Assembly: GCA_022777455.1 (NCBI GenBank)
Contig: JALFGI010000010.1
Coordinates: 1-31,370, forward strand
Reading direction: 5' to 3'
Source: Clostridiales bacterium
GTDB taxonomy: Bacteria > Bacillota_A > Clostridia > Oscillospirales > Oscillospiraceae
DNA length: 31,370 nt
Shown here piece by piece: positions 8,714-17,026 of the stretch (positions are counted from its first letter, which is position 1; each line of letters opens with the position of its first letter). The notes beneath the pieces are model-generated. The model was not told where the DNA came from. It saw only the letters and a program-made list of their open reading frames with translations, and made no database searches. The position numbers were made by a program, and so were the translations under genes.

Positions 8714-10003
8714 ATGCTTTCTTATGAAAAGGCAAAAGACAAAGTGGCAGAAAATGACTTTCTGCGCACGATGCAGTGGCTGTATTGCTGTGATGCAAAA
8801 TCTGCTGCAGATTTCGCAAATCGGTATCTGCATTTGCTGAACCGGCTGGACGAAGCCTTTGGCAAACATACCGAAGCCGCCCTGTTCAGTGCTCCCGGCC
8901 GAACGGAAATCGGCGGCAACCACACGGACCACCAGCACGGCAGAGTGCTGGCAGGCTCCGTTAACATTGATATGATTGCGGCGGTTGCGCCCAACGGTAA
9001 AAACGAAATCTGTGTGCAAAGCGAAGGATATCCGTTGTGCGTCATGGATTTGAAGGACCTGGAAAAACGAGCAGAGGAGGAAAACACCACCACTGCCATC
9101 ATCCGCGGCACCTGTGCCGCTTATAAAGCCAGAGGGGCTAAGCTGGGAGGTCTGGATATTTACATTGCTTCCAACGTTCCCAAGGGCAGCGGCGTTTCCT
9201 CCAGCGCTGCCTTTGAGGTGCTGCTGGGAACCATCCTCAATGAGCTGTTTCTGGGTGACAAAAAGGTTACTCCCATTGAGATTGCCCAGATTGGTCAATG
9301 GGTGGAGAACGTCTACTTCGGCAAGCCCTGCGGCCTGATGGATCAGATGGCATCCAGCGTAGGCGGTGTGGTTGGTATCGATTTTGCCGATCCTGCCAAC
9401 CCCATTGTTGCCAAGGTGGATTTTGATTTGGCTAAGGCGGGATTTGCGCTGTGCATTCTGGATTCCGGCGCTGACCATGCAGACCTGACCGATGAATATG
9501 CCGCCGTTCCCGCAGAGTGCAAAGCGGTTGCAAAGCTGTGCGGCGGGGAAGTGCTGCGGGATGTGCCCTATGACGTATTTCTGAAGCATATCCCGGAGTG
9601 CCGCAGGCGCTGCTCTGACCGGGCGATTCTGCGGGCATTCCACTTCTACGCAGATAACGAGCGGGTTACACAACAGGTAAGTGCCCTGGTCAGCGAGGAC
9701 TATGATGAATTTCTTCATTTGGTGAATGAATCTGGGCACAGCAGCTGGGAGCTTCTGCAAAATGTAACTCCTGCCGGTGCCGTTGCCCAGCAGGCTGTTG
9801 GGTTGGCACTTGCCATGGCAAAGGCAGCACTGCATGACAAGGGAGCTGTCCGGGTACATGGCGGCGGCTTTGCCGGAACGGTGCAGGCCTTTGTGCCACT
9901 GGACATGGCTGCACAATTCAAACAGGAAACAGAAGCTGTACTGGGAGAAGGAAGCTGCCATATTATGGCCATCCGCCCGGTAGGCGGTATCCGCTTGGTA
10001 TAA
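8714..10003 (+). CDS. galK: Galactokinase
   Basis: Galactokinase (429 aa) phosphorylates galactose to galactose-1-phosphate, first committed step of the Leloir pathway. The family signature APGRTEIGGNHTDHQHG lies near residues 58-74, a GHMP kinase P-loop motif PKGSGVSSSAAF follows at about 155, then CGLMDQMASSVGG and a C-terminal HGGGFAGTVQAF motif. The start is placed at ATG 8714 because TGAGGAAT lies 9-10 bases before it; an in-frame GTG at 8696 has no ribosome binding site. The gene is 22 bases after the esterase and 12 bases before galT, clearly in the same operon. Confidence 0.93.
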   Translation: MLSYEKAKDKVAENDFLRTMQWLYCCDAKSAADFANRYLHLLNRLDEAFGKHTEAALFSAPGRTEIGGNHTDHQHGRVLAGSVNIDMIAAVAPNGKNEICVQSEGYPLCVMDLKDLEKRAEEENTTTAIIRGTCAAYKARGAKLGGLDIYIASNVPKGSGVSSSAAFEVLLGTILNELFLGDKKVTPIEIAQIGQWVENVYFGKPCGLMDQMASSVGGVVGIDFADPANPIVAKVDFDLAKAGFALCILDSGADHADLTDEYAAVPAECKAVAKLCGGEVLRDVPYDVFLKHIPECRRRCSDRAILRAFHFYADNERVTQQVSALVSEDYDEFLHLVNESGHSSWELLQNVTPAGAVAQQAVGLALAMAKAALHDKGAVRVHGGGFAGTVQAFVPLDMAAQFKQETEAVLGEGSCHIMAIRPVGGIRLV

Positions 10004-10015
10004 GGAGATGTGCAT

Positions 10016-11506
10016 ATGATGAACAATGCGATTGAACAATTGGTTTCCTATGGCTTGAAGAAGGAACTGATTCAGCCTGAGGATGCCGTTTTTGTCCGCA
10101 ACCAGCTTCTGATGACCATGGGACTGGATGAATTCGTGCCCTGCGGGAGCGGGGAAGCGCTTCCGCTCCCTGAAATTCTGGGCATTCTCACCGAGAATGC
10201 GGTGCAGCGGGGAATCTGCGATGACAACAGCACTGCCCGGGATTTGTTCGACACCAAACTCATGGGCTGCCTGACCCCCTGGCCCAGCACGGTGCGCAGC
10301 AGCTTTGTAAGCCTGTACAAACAGCGTGCGGAGGCGGCAACGGACTGGTATTATCGGTTCAGCCAGGACACCAACTACATTCGCCGGGATCGCATCGCCA
10401 GAGATGTGAAGTGGGTCACCCCCACTGCCTACGGCGATCTGGACATCACCATCAATCTTAGCAAACCGGAAAAAGACCCCAAAGCCATCGCCGCAGCCAA
10501 AAATGCCCCCCAGTCCGGCTACCCCAAGTGCCAGCTTTGTGTGGAGAATGAGGGCTATGCCGGCCGGATGAACCACCCTGCCCGGGAAAACCACCGGGTC
10601 ATTCCCGTCACCATCAACGAAAGCCCATGGTGTTTGCAGTACAGCCCCTATGTCTATTACAATGAGCACTGCATCGTGTTCAATCAGCAGCATACCCCCA
10701 TGAAGATTGAGCTTGCAACCTTCCGCAAGCTGCTGGATTTTGTCAAGCAGTTCCCCCATTATTTTGTGGGCTCCAATGCCGACCTGCCCATTGTGGGCGG
10801 CAGCATTCTCAGCCATGACCACTTCCAGGGCGGACGCTATATCTTCGCCATGGAGAAGGCACCCTTGGAGAAGGAATGGACGTTCCCCGGCTTCTCCGAT
10901 GTGAAGGCCGGTATTGTCCGCTGGCCCATGAGCTGCATCCGCCTGAAAAGCCCGGATGACAGCCGCCTGGTGGAGCTGGCAGGCAGGATTCTTGCGGCAT
11001 GGCGGGGTTATTCCGATCCGGATTGCTTCGTTTTTGCCCAGACGGACGGCCAGCCCCACAACACCATTACCCCCATTGCCCGGAAGCGGGGGGAGAATTA
11101 CGAGCTGGATTTGGTACTGCGCAACAACATCACCACACCGGAGCACCCAATGGGTGTCTATCATCCCCATGATAAGCTGCACCACATCAAGAAGGAAAAC
11201 ATCGGCCTGATTGAGGTGATGGGTTTAGCCGTCCTGCCCAGCCGCCTGAAAGGGGAAATGGCAGAGCTGGCGAAGGCACTGGTGCAAAAAACGCCGGTCA
11301 GCCAGTACAGCCAGAACATTGTCAAGCACGCTCGGTGGGCACAGGAGATTCAGAGCAGGTACACCATCACTGCCGACAACGTGGAGGAAATCCTCCATAA
11401 AGAGATCGGCCAGGTGTTTGCCGAAGTCCTGGAGGATGCCGGTGTGTATAAGATGGATCAACAGGGAAGAGCGGGCTTTGTCCGCTTCCTTGCCAGTGTG
11501 AAATAA
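10016..11506 (+). CDS. galT: UDP-glucose--hexose-1-phosphate uridylyltransferase, class II
   Basis: GalT (496 aa) exchanges UMP between UDP-glucose and galactose-1-phosphate. The length (~500 aa) and sequence match the Firmicutes class II type rather than the shorter E. coli type. The active-site histidine motif is SHDHFQGG, with His267 and His269. ENHRVIPVTINESPW and the C-terminal VYKMDQQGRAGF are family-like. AAGGAG lies 8 bases before ATG 10016; an in-frame GTG at 10010 and an ATG at 10019 are less well placed. It follows galK by 12 bases. Confidence 0.93.
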   Translation: MMNNAIEQLVSYGLKKELIQPEDAVFVRNQLLMTMGLDEFVPCGSGEALPLPEILGILTENAVQRGICDDNSTARDLFDTKLMGCLTPWPSTVRSSFVSLYKQRAEAATDWYYRFSQDTNYIRRDRIARDVKWVTPTAYGDLDITINLSKPEKDPKAIAAAKNAPQSGYPKCQLCVENEGYAGRMNHPARENHRVIPVTINESPWCLQYSPYVYYNEHCIVFNQQHTPMKIELATFRKLLDFVKQFPHYFVGSNADLPIVGGSILSHDHFQGGRYIFAMEKAPLEKEWTFPGFSDVKAGIVRWPMSCIRLKSPDDSRLVELAGRILAAWRGYSDPDCFVFAQTDGQPHNTITPIARKRGENYELDLVLRNNITTPEHPMGVYHPHDKLHHIKKENIGLIEVMGLAVLPSRLKGEMAELAKALVQKTPVSQYSQNIVKHARWAQEIQSRYTITADNVEEILHKEIGQVFAEVLEDAGVYKMDQQGRAGFVRFLASVK

Positions 11507-11518
11507 GGAGATGGAATC

Positions 11519-11686
11519 ATGGCAATTTTGGTTTCCGGCGGTGCCGGAGATATTGCAGAATGCTGGGCAGACTCCGGCAAAGCCGAGAAAGAGCTGGGCT
11601 GGAAAGCCGAGTACGGCATTGAGGATATGTGCGCACACAGCTGGAACTGGCAGAGCAAAAACCCCGACGGCTACCAGGAGGTATAA
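11519..11686 (+). pseudogene. galE: UDP-glucose 4-epimerase relic with in-frame internal deletion
   Basis: This 55-aa frame has a good ribosome binding site (TAAGGAGATGG) and sits exactly where galE lies in gal operons. Residues 1-10 (MAILVSGGAG) are the GalE N-terminus with the start of the Rossmann GxxGxxG loop. From residue 11 (DIAECWADSGKAEKELGW) to the end (SWNWQSKNPDGY) it is the GalE C-terminus. Typical GalE is 330-340 aa, so about 280 residues are missing while the frame is preserved. The NAD-binding loop is cut, and the Ser/Tyr/Lys catalytic residues and UDP-sugar site are absent, so it cannot be an epimerase. The transporter's ribosome binding site lies in its last codons, so translating it may help couple the transporter. 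An assembly collapse is an alternative. Confidence 0.85.
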
Positions 11687-11689
11687 CAA

Positions 11690-13084
11690 ATGGCAAATAG
11701 AGAAAACGGATTCTGGAACAACCCTCTGACAAAATCGGCAATTACTACCCCGGAGGTAAAGCTGCCGGAGATGCTCATCGGCTACTTCATCGGACCCTTC
11801 GGCGCCATGCTGTCCTCCGGCATTTTCACCAGCTTCCTGCAGGCTTATTTGGGCGATGTGCTGGGGTTGGACGCCGGATTCCTGTCCGTGCTGCAGCTGG
11901 TGTCCACGATTCTGATTGTTGCAGCCAATCTCATTGTAGGACAGCTGATTGAGCGCACTCACAGCCTTGCCGGAAAGGCCCGTCCTTGGATTCTGCTGTC
12001 GGCCCTGACGCTCTCCATTGCCAGCGTGCTGATGTTCGTGATTCCCTTTGAGGGAACTGCCCGGTATGTGTGGATTGCCATTGCTTATAACCTTTACTAT
12101 GCTGTGGCGTACCCCATCTACAATACCGCCAACTCCACCATGATCCCCGTCTCTACCCGGGATAGCGGCAAGCGCAGCGCTCTGGCTTCCATGACCAATG
12201 TGGCGGGGCTGGGTGTCATGGGTGCCGGCTCCATGGTGTTTCCCATCCTGGTTGCCAACGTGCTGACCTATGAGCCTGCCAACCAGGTGCGCTGGCTGAT
12301 CTCCATGGCTGCCATCGCCATCTTCTCTGCACTGACCATGTATCTGCAATTTCTGTTCACCCGGGAGCGGGTCACCGAAGAGCTGATCGGGCGGGAGAGC
12401 ACGGAGGAGAAAAAGACTGCCTCCATGGGCGAGCAGCTGAAGGCTGTCACCGCCGAAAAGTGGTGGTGGATCGTGATTGTCTTCTATCTGAGCTTCCAGT
12501 GGGCCGGTGCGGTAAAGAACGGTTCCATGGTCTATTTCTGCCAGAATGTGCTGAACGATACCACGGGTACTGCCCAGTCCCTGCTTGCCATTCTGGGTGC
12601 GATTCCCATGGCCATTGCTGCGGTTTTTGTGGTTCCCATCGCCAACAAGTTCAGCAAACGGCTGCTGTGCTGCGTGGGCATGGCGGTTGGTACCCTGGGC
12701 GGTGTCATTGCCGGAATGGGCGGCAGCAATCTGGTTGTAGTGGGACTGGGCATTGCCTTGAAGTGCCTGGGCTCCTCCCCTGCCTGCTACCTGATTCTGG
12801 CCATGCTGGCGGATGTCATCGACCATGTGGAATACAAAACCGGAATCCGTACCGACGGACTGACCATGTCCATCTATTCCTCCCTGATGGTGGCGGCGAC
12901 CCCCATCGGCGGTGCCATCATCCAGGCATTGAACGCTCTGATGCCCATTACCACCGCCTCTTCCGTCAACTACATCTGGATTGAGACGGTTGCCTATGGC
13001 ATCTGCGCCGTGCTGATCCTCTTCTTCAATGTGGAGAAAAATCTCAGCCAGGAACAGGCGGCAATCGCTGCCCGAAAAAAATGA
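11690..13084 (+). CDS. GPH-family (MelB-like) sugar:cation symporter
   Basis: This 464-aa integral membrane protein of the glycoside-pentoside-hexuronide (GPH) family of the major facilitator superfamily would import the galactoside. It shows about twelve hydrophobic segments and the family's conserved N-terminal region (FIGPFGAMLSSGIFTSFLQAY), and a central cytoplasmic loop (REST..KKTASMGEQ) between the halves. It lacks the C-terminal IIA-like regulatory domain of LacS. AGGAGG lies inside the end of the galE relic, 8 bases before ATG 11690. It is the last gene of the operon; no terminator is obvious immediately after it. Substrate (lactose, galacto-oligosaccharide or galactose) is inferred from the neighbours. 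Confidence 0.85.
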   Translation: MANRENGFWNNPLTKSAITTPEVKLPEMLIGYFIGPFGAMLSSGIFTSFLQAYLGDVLGLDAGFLSVLQLVSTILIVAANLIVGQLIERTHSLAGKARPWILLSALTLSIASVLMFVIPFEGTARYVWIAIAYNLYYAVAYPIYNTANSTMIPVSTRDSGKRSALASMTNVAGLGVMGAGSMVFPILVANVLTYEPANQVRWLISMAAIAIFSALTMYLQFLFTRERVTEELIGRESTEEKKTASMGEQLKAVTAEKWWWIVIVFYLSFQWAGAVKNGSMVYFCQNVLNDTTGTAQSLLAILGAIPMAIAAVFVVPIANKFSKRLLCCVGMAVGTLGGVIAGMGGSNLVVVGLGIALKCLGSSPACYLILAMLADVIDHVEYKTGIRTDGLTMSIYSSLMVAATPIGGAIIQALNALMPITTASSVNYIWIETVAYGICAVLILFFNVEKNLSQEQAAIAARKK

Positions 13085-13138
13085 ACACACAAAAAGCAGG
13101 CACCGGGGAAACGGCAAAAATTTCCATAAAAACGGCGA

Positions 13139-13810
13139 ATGAGCGATACCAGCTTCTCCTACAGCGATCTGAAAGCCGATGAAACTTCCGTTGCCTTCAC
13201 CTGCGGTGACTGCGGTAGCGTGTACGGCTCCAAGGTGTGGCACTCCAACGACAAGTACCGTCGTGTCATCTGGCAGTGCAACAACAAATTCAAGAATGAA
13301 ACCAAATGCGCCACGCCCCATGTGGATGAAACCACCCTGAAAGAACGATTCCTCCGGGCGCTCAGCCAGTATATGGCCGACCCGGAGGAACGTATTGAAG
13401 GGCTGCGGTATGTGCAGAAATCCATGACCGATACAGATTTCATAGACGCAGACATCGAAAAGGCAGAGCGTAACCTGGAACGGCTCTCCGCTATGGTGAG
13501 AAGCTGCATTATGCTGAATGCCTCCGCCACCCTGACGGAAGAAGCATACAGGCAGCAATATTCAGATTTGACCCGGCAGTATGAAGAAAAGAAAGCGGCA
13601 TATGAATCCCTGCTGGAACGGAAGAAAGCCATGGAAGCCACAGCCATGATTTTCAACGGCATTCTGTTCCGGTTGACGGAATTGGAGGAAATTCCGATAG
13701 ACTTCGATGAAGCGCTGTGGAATACCCTGGTGGATCATGTGACGGTGTATGCGGATGAGCGGATCGTGTTTACCTTCATGGATGGGACGGAGATTATGGA
13801 AATGGTATGA
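13139..13810 (+). pseudogene. Large serine recombinase, C-terminal relic
   Basis: The frame (223 aa) carries the recombinase zinc-ribbon (TCGDCGSVYGSKVW, then QCNNKFKNETKC, with four Cys), followed by a helical coiled-coil segment (about 90-180) and the typical C-terminal strand region (WNTLVDHVTVYADERIVFTFMDG). These are the C-terminal domains of large serine recombinases of the TndX/Tn4451 or phage integrase type. The catalytic N-terminal resolvase domain with its serine and the central recombinase domain are missing: the upstream sequence is the transporter gene, 54 bases away. The first ~20 residues do not look like recombinase, so the break lies close to the zinc ribbon. It is a scar of a mobile element and marks the edge of the accessory region. 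Confidence 0.8.
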
Positions 13811-13837
13811 AGAGTATCAGGTGGTTTCATGGTAGTG

Positions 13838-13868
13838 TAATTGAACGATAACCCATAATTGAACGATA
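13838..13868. repeat. Short tandem direct repeat TAATTGAACGATA
   Basis: TAATTGAACGATA occurs at 13838-13850 and again at 13856-13868 (18-base period) just downstream of the serine recombinase relic. It could be a leftover binding or crossover site of a mobile element, but no matching copy was seen elsewhere in the window. Confidence 0.5.
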
Positions 13869-13930
13869 GGAATGCCGTTTTTCCACTCGAAAAACCACGC
13901 AGCCCCCATCGTCAATATGCCACAAAACAG

Positions 13931-13975
13931 AAAAGTTGGAATTACCCTCATTTAACGGTATAATTCCAACTTTTT
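13931..13975 (+). terminator. Long-stem rho-independent terminator
   Basis: Perfect 14-bp stem AAAAGTTGGAATTA / TAATTCCAACTTTT with a 16-base loop and a following T-rich tract. It is the first strong terminator after the galactose operon and the recombinase relic. The A-run at its other foot means it could act on both strands. Confidence 0.75.
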
Positions 13976-13993
13976 CTTGCTATAAAAAGAGAA

Positions 13994-14026
13994 TTACCTG
14001 ACTTGACACTGTATCAAATCAGGTAA
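13994..14026. repeat. 33-base inverted repeat
   Basis: TTACCTGA-C-TTGA-CACTGTA-TCAA-A-TCAGGTAA forms a near-perfect palindrome: 8 bp, one mismatch, 4 bp, 7-base loop. It contains a TTGACA hexamer. It may be an operator or a transposon-end relic next to the recombinase scar. Confidence 0.45.
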
Positions 14027-14085
14027 CTTATCTGGGGTATGGAAAGTTGATACAATGCACTACCAGAAAAGAAATGCACCACGTC

Positions 14086-14124
14086 AAACTGCATGCCCTG
14101 AGAAAACAGAGCATGCAGTTTTTT
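14086..14124 (-). terminator. Hairpin terminator at the end of the minus-strand gene cluster
   Basis: An 11-bp perfect stem AAACTGCATGC / GCATGCAGTTT lies immediately beyond the stop codon of the 243-aa gene. The longer T-run is on the plus strand, so it may work in both directions; its position favours the minus-strand genes. Confidence 0.6.
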
Positions 14125-14125
14125 C

Positions 14126-14857
14126 TCAGCTTTCGCTCAGTCCCTGGAAGACAGGAATCGACAAATCGGGAGACATCATCAGATATACTTCACTTCCAAA
14201 CAGTTGGCAGTAACCCAGGCCATCATACTGCCCCCGGAAAACCACACCGTATTCATCGGAGTTGGTATACTCGCTGTTCATCAACAGGCCGTCATATTTT
14301 TCGTCGTTCATGTGAATATTCAAGGTTTCATAGGCGATCCACATGGCGCTTACATAGCGGTTCAGGATTTCCATATCCGAAAAATCATTTGTGTCACAAC
14401 CCAGGGTTATGATCCAAGGGTACTTGGGATCAACCGGTGAAATTTGAAAGTGGACCTGAATCACGCTTTTTCCCTGCTCCGTCAACTCCACCACGTAAGT
14501 ACTTTCGCTGCACAGGTCCTCCCGCTCGATCACGCCGAAATGATAGCCCTCGTCCTCCAGATTGGCCAGGTACAGCGTCAGCAGCTGGTTGAGGTGTATA
14601 TGAATAAAGCCATCGGAATATCGCTCATAGTCATCAGGCCACATTCTCCGAATTGATGAGATGTATGCCTGGTCCGGCACATAGTGGTCGAACATTCCCA
14701 TGAACAGATTCTTCTTTTCTCCGGATGTACTCTCGAGCCGGATGACAGCGGCTCCATTGGAGCCATCCGCTGCGACGTAAATCGGCAACCCGGTAACCAG
14801 CAGGCTGATTACCAGCAGAAGCAGGGTCAGCCTGATGCTGAAGGCTCTTGTTTTCAT
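14126..14857 (-). CDS. Exported protein of unknown function, 243 aa
   Basis: This protein is not recognised. The start is taken at 14857 (MKTRAFSIRL), which has GAAAGGA 10 or so bases upstream; a longer in-frame version would overlap the DUF6273 gene. A clear signal peptide spans about residues 1-30 (hydrophobic core LTLLLLVISLLVTGL, likely cut after YVAA). The mature ~210 aa are acidic and rich in Asp, Tyr and Ser, with no cysteine pattern or catalytic motif seen. It is 31 bases downstream of the DUF6273-like gene on the same strand, so it is probably part of that unit. The corresponding place after the second DUF6273 copy lies outside the window. Confidence 0.75.
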   Translation of the reverse strand: MKTRAFSIRLTLLLLVISLLVTGLPIYVAADGSNGAAVIRLESTSGEKKNLFMGMFDHYVPDQAYISSIRRMWPDDYERYSDGFIHIHLNQLLTLYLANLEDEGYHFGVIEREDLCSESTYVVELTEQGKSVIQVHFQISPVDPKYPWIITLGCDTNDFSDMEILNRYVSAMWIAYETLNIHMNDEKYDGLLMNSEYTNSDEYGVVFRGQYDGLGYCQLFGSEVYLMMSPDLSIPVFQGLSES

Positions 14858-14888
14858 AAGCGTATTCGTCCTTTCGAATTTTTCAGCA

Positions 14889-15551
14889 TTAAATGCTGAC
14901 CCAAATTGCCGGGCGGACCACGCCGCGATCGCTTTCCACATGGCCGCCCTCATAGTCCATGGTGCCGTCGCTGTTGACGCTCATGACGAACTTGCTGCCA
15001 TCTTCACCGGGGGTACGGAGCAGCCACCAGGAGCCGCCGGTGGTGGGGTTGACATACACATTCTGGCAGGAGCAGTATTCGGTGGGATAGCAGATACGAT
15101 CCTTTGCCCGGGGCATGTATTCCTCCGCTTCCGCATCGCTCAGGACAAATACATAGTCGGAGTAGTAAGAGGTGCCGCTGCTGAGGATGCTCTGCCGCTG
15201 GGAGCGGGTGAAGGCCTCATACAGGAAGGTGTCGTTCAGCCAGTCCCGAAGAGAACAGGTGTCCCAATTTACGCTTTCCTTGCGGTAGTGGTAGCGCTCG
15301 CTGTCCAGACCATAGCGGCTGAGGAGGAGCATCCGATCTTTCTGTACCTCCAGGATGATCCACTCGATGTCTTCCGCGCCATTGGAGGTGATATTGTCCT
15401 GCTCATAGCTGCCGAAGGTGACAATGTCGCCCTCCCGGTACTTTGCGGCGGAGGCGGAGCCGGTGAACAGAGGCGTGACAAAACAAACCAGCGCCAGCAC
15501 AGCGGCGACCATAATCCGCAGGGAATGGTTGATGTGAGAAATCCGTTTCAT
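14889..15551 (-). CDS. Exported DUF6273-like protein (left copy)
   Basis: This is a 220-aa exported protein. The start at 15551 (MKRISHINHS) has AAAAGGA 8-9 bases upstream. A signal peptide covers about residues 1-36 (cut near SASA-A). The mature part has features of the DUF6273 family often found in Firmicutes surface proteins: EGDIVTFGSYEQ near the start, a central SLRDWLNDTFLYEAFT, and a C-terminal GVVRPAIWVSI. No enzymatic residues are evident and its role is unknown. A second, nearly identical copy starts at 30946 on the opposite strand. Upstream, on the minus strand, lies one copy of the ACCCTTAAAAA promoter-like motif. Confidence 0.85.
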   Translation of the reverse strand: MKRISHINHSLRIMVAAVLALVCFVTPLFTGSASAAKYREGDIVTFGSYEQDNITSNGAEDIEWIILEVQKDRMLLLSRYGLDSERYHYRKESVNWDTCSLRDWLNDTFLYEAFTRSQRQSILSSGTSYYSDYVFVLSDAEAEEYMPRAKDRICYPTEYCSCQNVYVNPTTGGSWWLLRTPGEDGSKFVMSVNSDGTMDYEGGHVESDRGVVRPAIWVSI

Positions 15552-15600
15552 TGAAATCATCCTTTTCTTTTATATTTTGGGGAGGTTCCCTCCCTTGCCT

Positions 15601-15639
15601 ATAAATTACCATGAGCTCTGGAACGGTTTTTTAAGGGTG
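15601..15639 (-). promoter_or_regulatory. ACCCTTAAAAA promoter-like motif upstream of DUF6273 gene (left copy)
   Basis: Read on the minus strand, CACCCTTAAAAAA (15627-15639) is followed after 18-19 bases by TAATTTATAG, a -10-like AT block, then the DUF6273 gene. It is almost identical to the right-arm copy at 30858-30870, and its core recurs at three other promoters in the window. Confidence 0.55.
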
Positions 15640-15657
15640 TCTCATTTCCCACTCTCT

Positions 15658-16896
15658 CTAGTTGAAAATAGAAAAATCCACGTTTTTATAAGCACCGTCT
15701 CCTACAAGTTTCCCGTCCGTGGTGAGCCCGATTACGCCGCCCCAGCCCACATACATATCCTTTAGCTTCCAGCCGCGATACTGATTGTTCACGGTCTGAT
15801 GGCTGCTGCTGGAACGGAATTCATTGGCAATCACTGTTCCATCCTTCCGGATACCATACAGCATTGCGGTTTGCGTGCTTGAATCATAGTATCCACAGAC
15901 TTTATTGATGCGGTTCCATTCACGCAGGTTCCATTCCGTTTCACCGATTGCCTGAACCGTGCCGTCTTTATTCAGCAGAATCAAGCCGCGCAGTGGGACA
16001 ATGTCCTTTACCTGGGTAAAGCGGCTGATGCTCACTTCCCCCGCGTAGTAGGGACTACCGGGCTTGTCTACCATCATGCTTCCCAAATTGGTATAGATAT
16101 TGCCTCCGTTGTGGGTTAACAGCTTTCCATTTGCTGAGATACCAAAAATGAAGTCGTAGTAATCCACAACCTTGACCGCATCTCTGAGCCCAGAATACGT
16201 ATCAAACAATCCCCCCTCCACCGTTCTGTCATTCTTGATTACATAGAACGAATGACCAGAATCCCGAAGCTCCTTTACATTCGTCCACTGAACCTGGCTG
16301 GAATCCAGATAGTCGCCAACGTAGTATACCCTACCGTCCTTTTTCAGGCAGCCCCACATATCCTGAATGCTGGAGTAAACCAAATCCTCCACATTGGTCA
16401 GGCTGGTCAGGATGGATGGGTCATCCCATTCTCCGCAGATCATTACGCTGCCGTTTTTCGTGATGCCCACAATTCCCCGGTAGCAGAACCGCAGCTTCTC
16501 CACATTCTTCCACTCCGGCAAATCTCCCTCCGTGGTCACAACAGAGCCGTTTTCCGTCAGACCTGCCAGCATGGGCCCATCCCCAAAGGGGGACCGGTTC
16601 TGATAATACAGCTGACAAATCTCCCTCCAATTGGCAGCTACTCTGGAAATACGATTATTTCCAGCAACCCGCACCGTGCCATCTGTATACAATACCGCCA
16701 CTGCTCCATCTCCCATCGGCAGCACCTGCTGGAAGACGGGAGTCAACCGAAACGAACCTGCACAGGCGTTTCCGGGAAGCAGAAGCATCAGGCACAGGAC
16801 AATGCTCAAAGCCAGACCCCGGGACACAAAAGTTCTGTATTTGGAAAAAGCGTTTCCTTTTCCGTCATTTTGCTGTTTTTGTTGTACCAAGTCCAT
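15658..16896 (-). CDS. Secreted RCC1-like beta-propeller protein (left copy)
   Basis: This 412-aa exported protein contains degenerate RCC1-type repeats of the form xLxxDGTVxxxG (for example AVLYTDGTVRVAG and LLNKDGTVQAIG), suggesting a seven-bladed propeller used for binding partners. The start is at 16896 because AAAGGAGGT lies 6-7 bases upstream; 15 further in-frame residues upstream have no ribosome binding site. The N-terminus has an unusually long n-region (~20 aa) before a hydrophobic core and a likely signal peptidase site at ACA-G (45/46). A paralogue with the same N-terminal plan and the same ending (GAYKNVDFSIFN) is at 29538-30839. It is followed by the DUF6273 gene in both copies. 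Confidence 0.82.
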   Translation of the reverse strand: MDLVQQKQQNDGKGNAFSKYRTFVSRGLALSIVLCLMLLLPGNACAGSFRLTPVFQQVLPMGDGAVAVLYTDGTVRVAGNNRISRVAANWREICQLYYQNRSPFGDGPMLAGLTENGSVVTTEGDLPEWKNVEKLRFCYRGIVGITKNGSVMICGEWDDPSILTSLTNVEDLVYSSIQDMWGCLKKDGRVYYVGDYLDSSQVQWTNVKELRDSGHSFYVIKNDRTVEGGLFDTYSGLRDAVKVVDYYDFIFGISANGKLLTHNGGNIYTNLGSMMVDKPGSPYYAGEVSISRFTQVKDIVPLRGLILLNKDGTVQAIGETEWNLREWNRINKVCGYYDSSTQTAMLYGIRKDGTVIANEFRSSSSHQTVNNQYRGWKLKDMYVGWGGVIGLTTDGKLVGDGAYKNVDFSIFN

Positions 16897-17026
16897 TTTG
16901 TACCTCCTTTTGCTCCTCTCTAAATCGAGACTGTTCTGCAAATGATTTCATTTGTACCACAGAATGAGAACCTGATCATCGTCCGAAAAGAACTGTCCGG
17001 AAACATTGGCCAGGTGCATGGGGATG

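Larger units (their letters stand above)
14889..16896. repeat. Left arm of an inverted duplication (RCC1 + DUF6273 genes)
   Basis: The RCC1-like and DUF6273 genes with their intergenic motif form a unit that recurs in inverted orientation at 29538-31370. Base x in the right DUF6273 copy matches base 46500-x here. Similarity is highest in the DUF6273 coding region and the intergenic gap. Confidence 0.85.

Noticed and set aside
13081..13182. Small frame starting at the ATG that overlaps the transporter stop
   Set aside because: 33 codons, no family resemblance, overlaps the recombinase relic in another frame; no support beyond position.
1781..13558. Very long open frames (700-1000 codons) on the minus strand opposite the GH3, GH2, galK/galT and transporter genes
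   Set aside because: They are mirror frames of GC-rich, codon-biased genes. They lack ribosome binding sites and recognisable domains, while the plus-strand proteins have clear family motifs.
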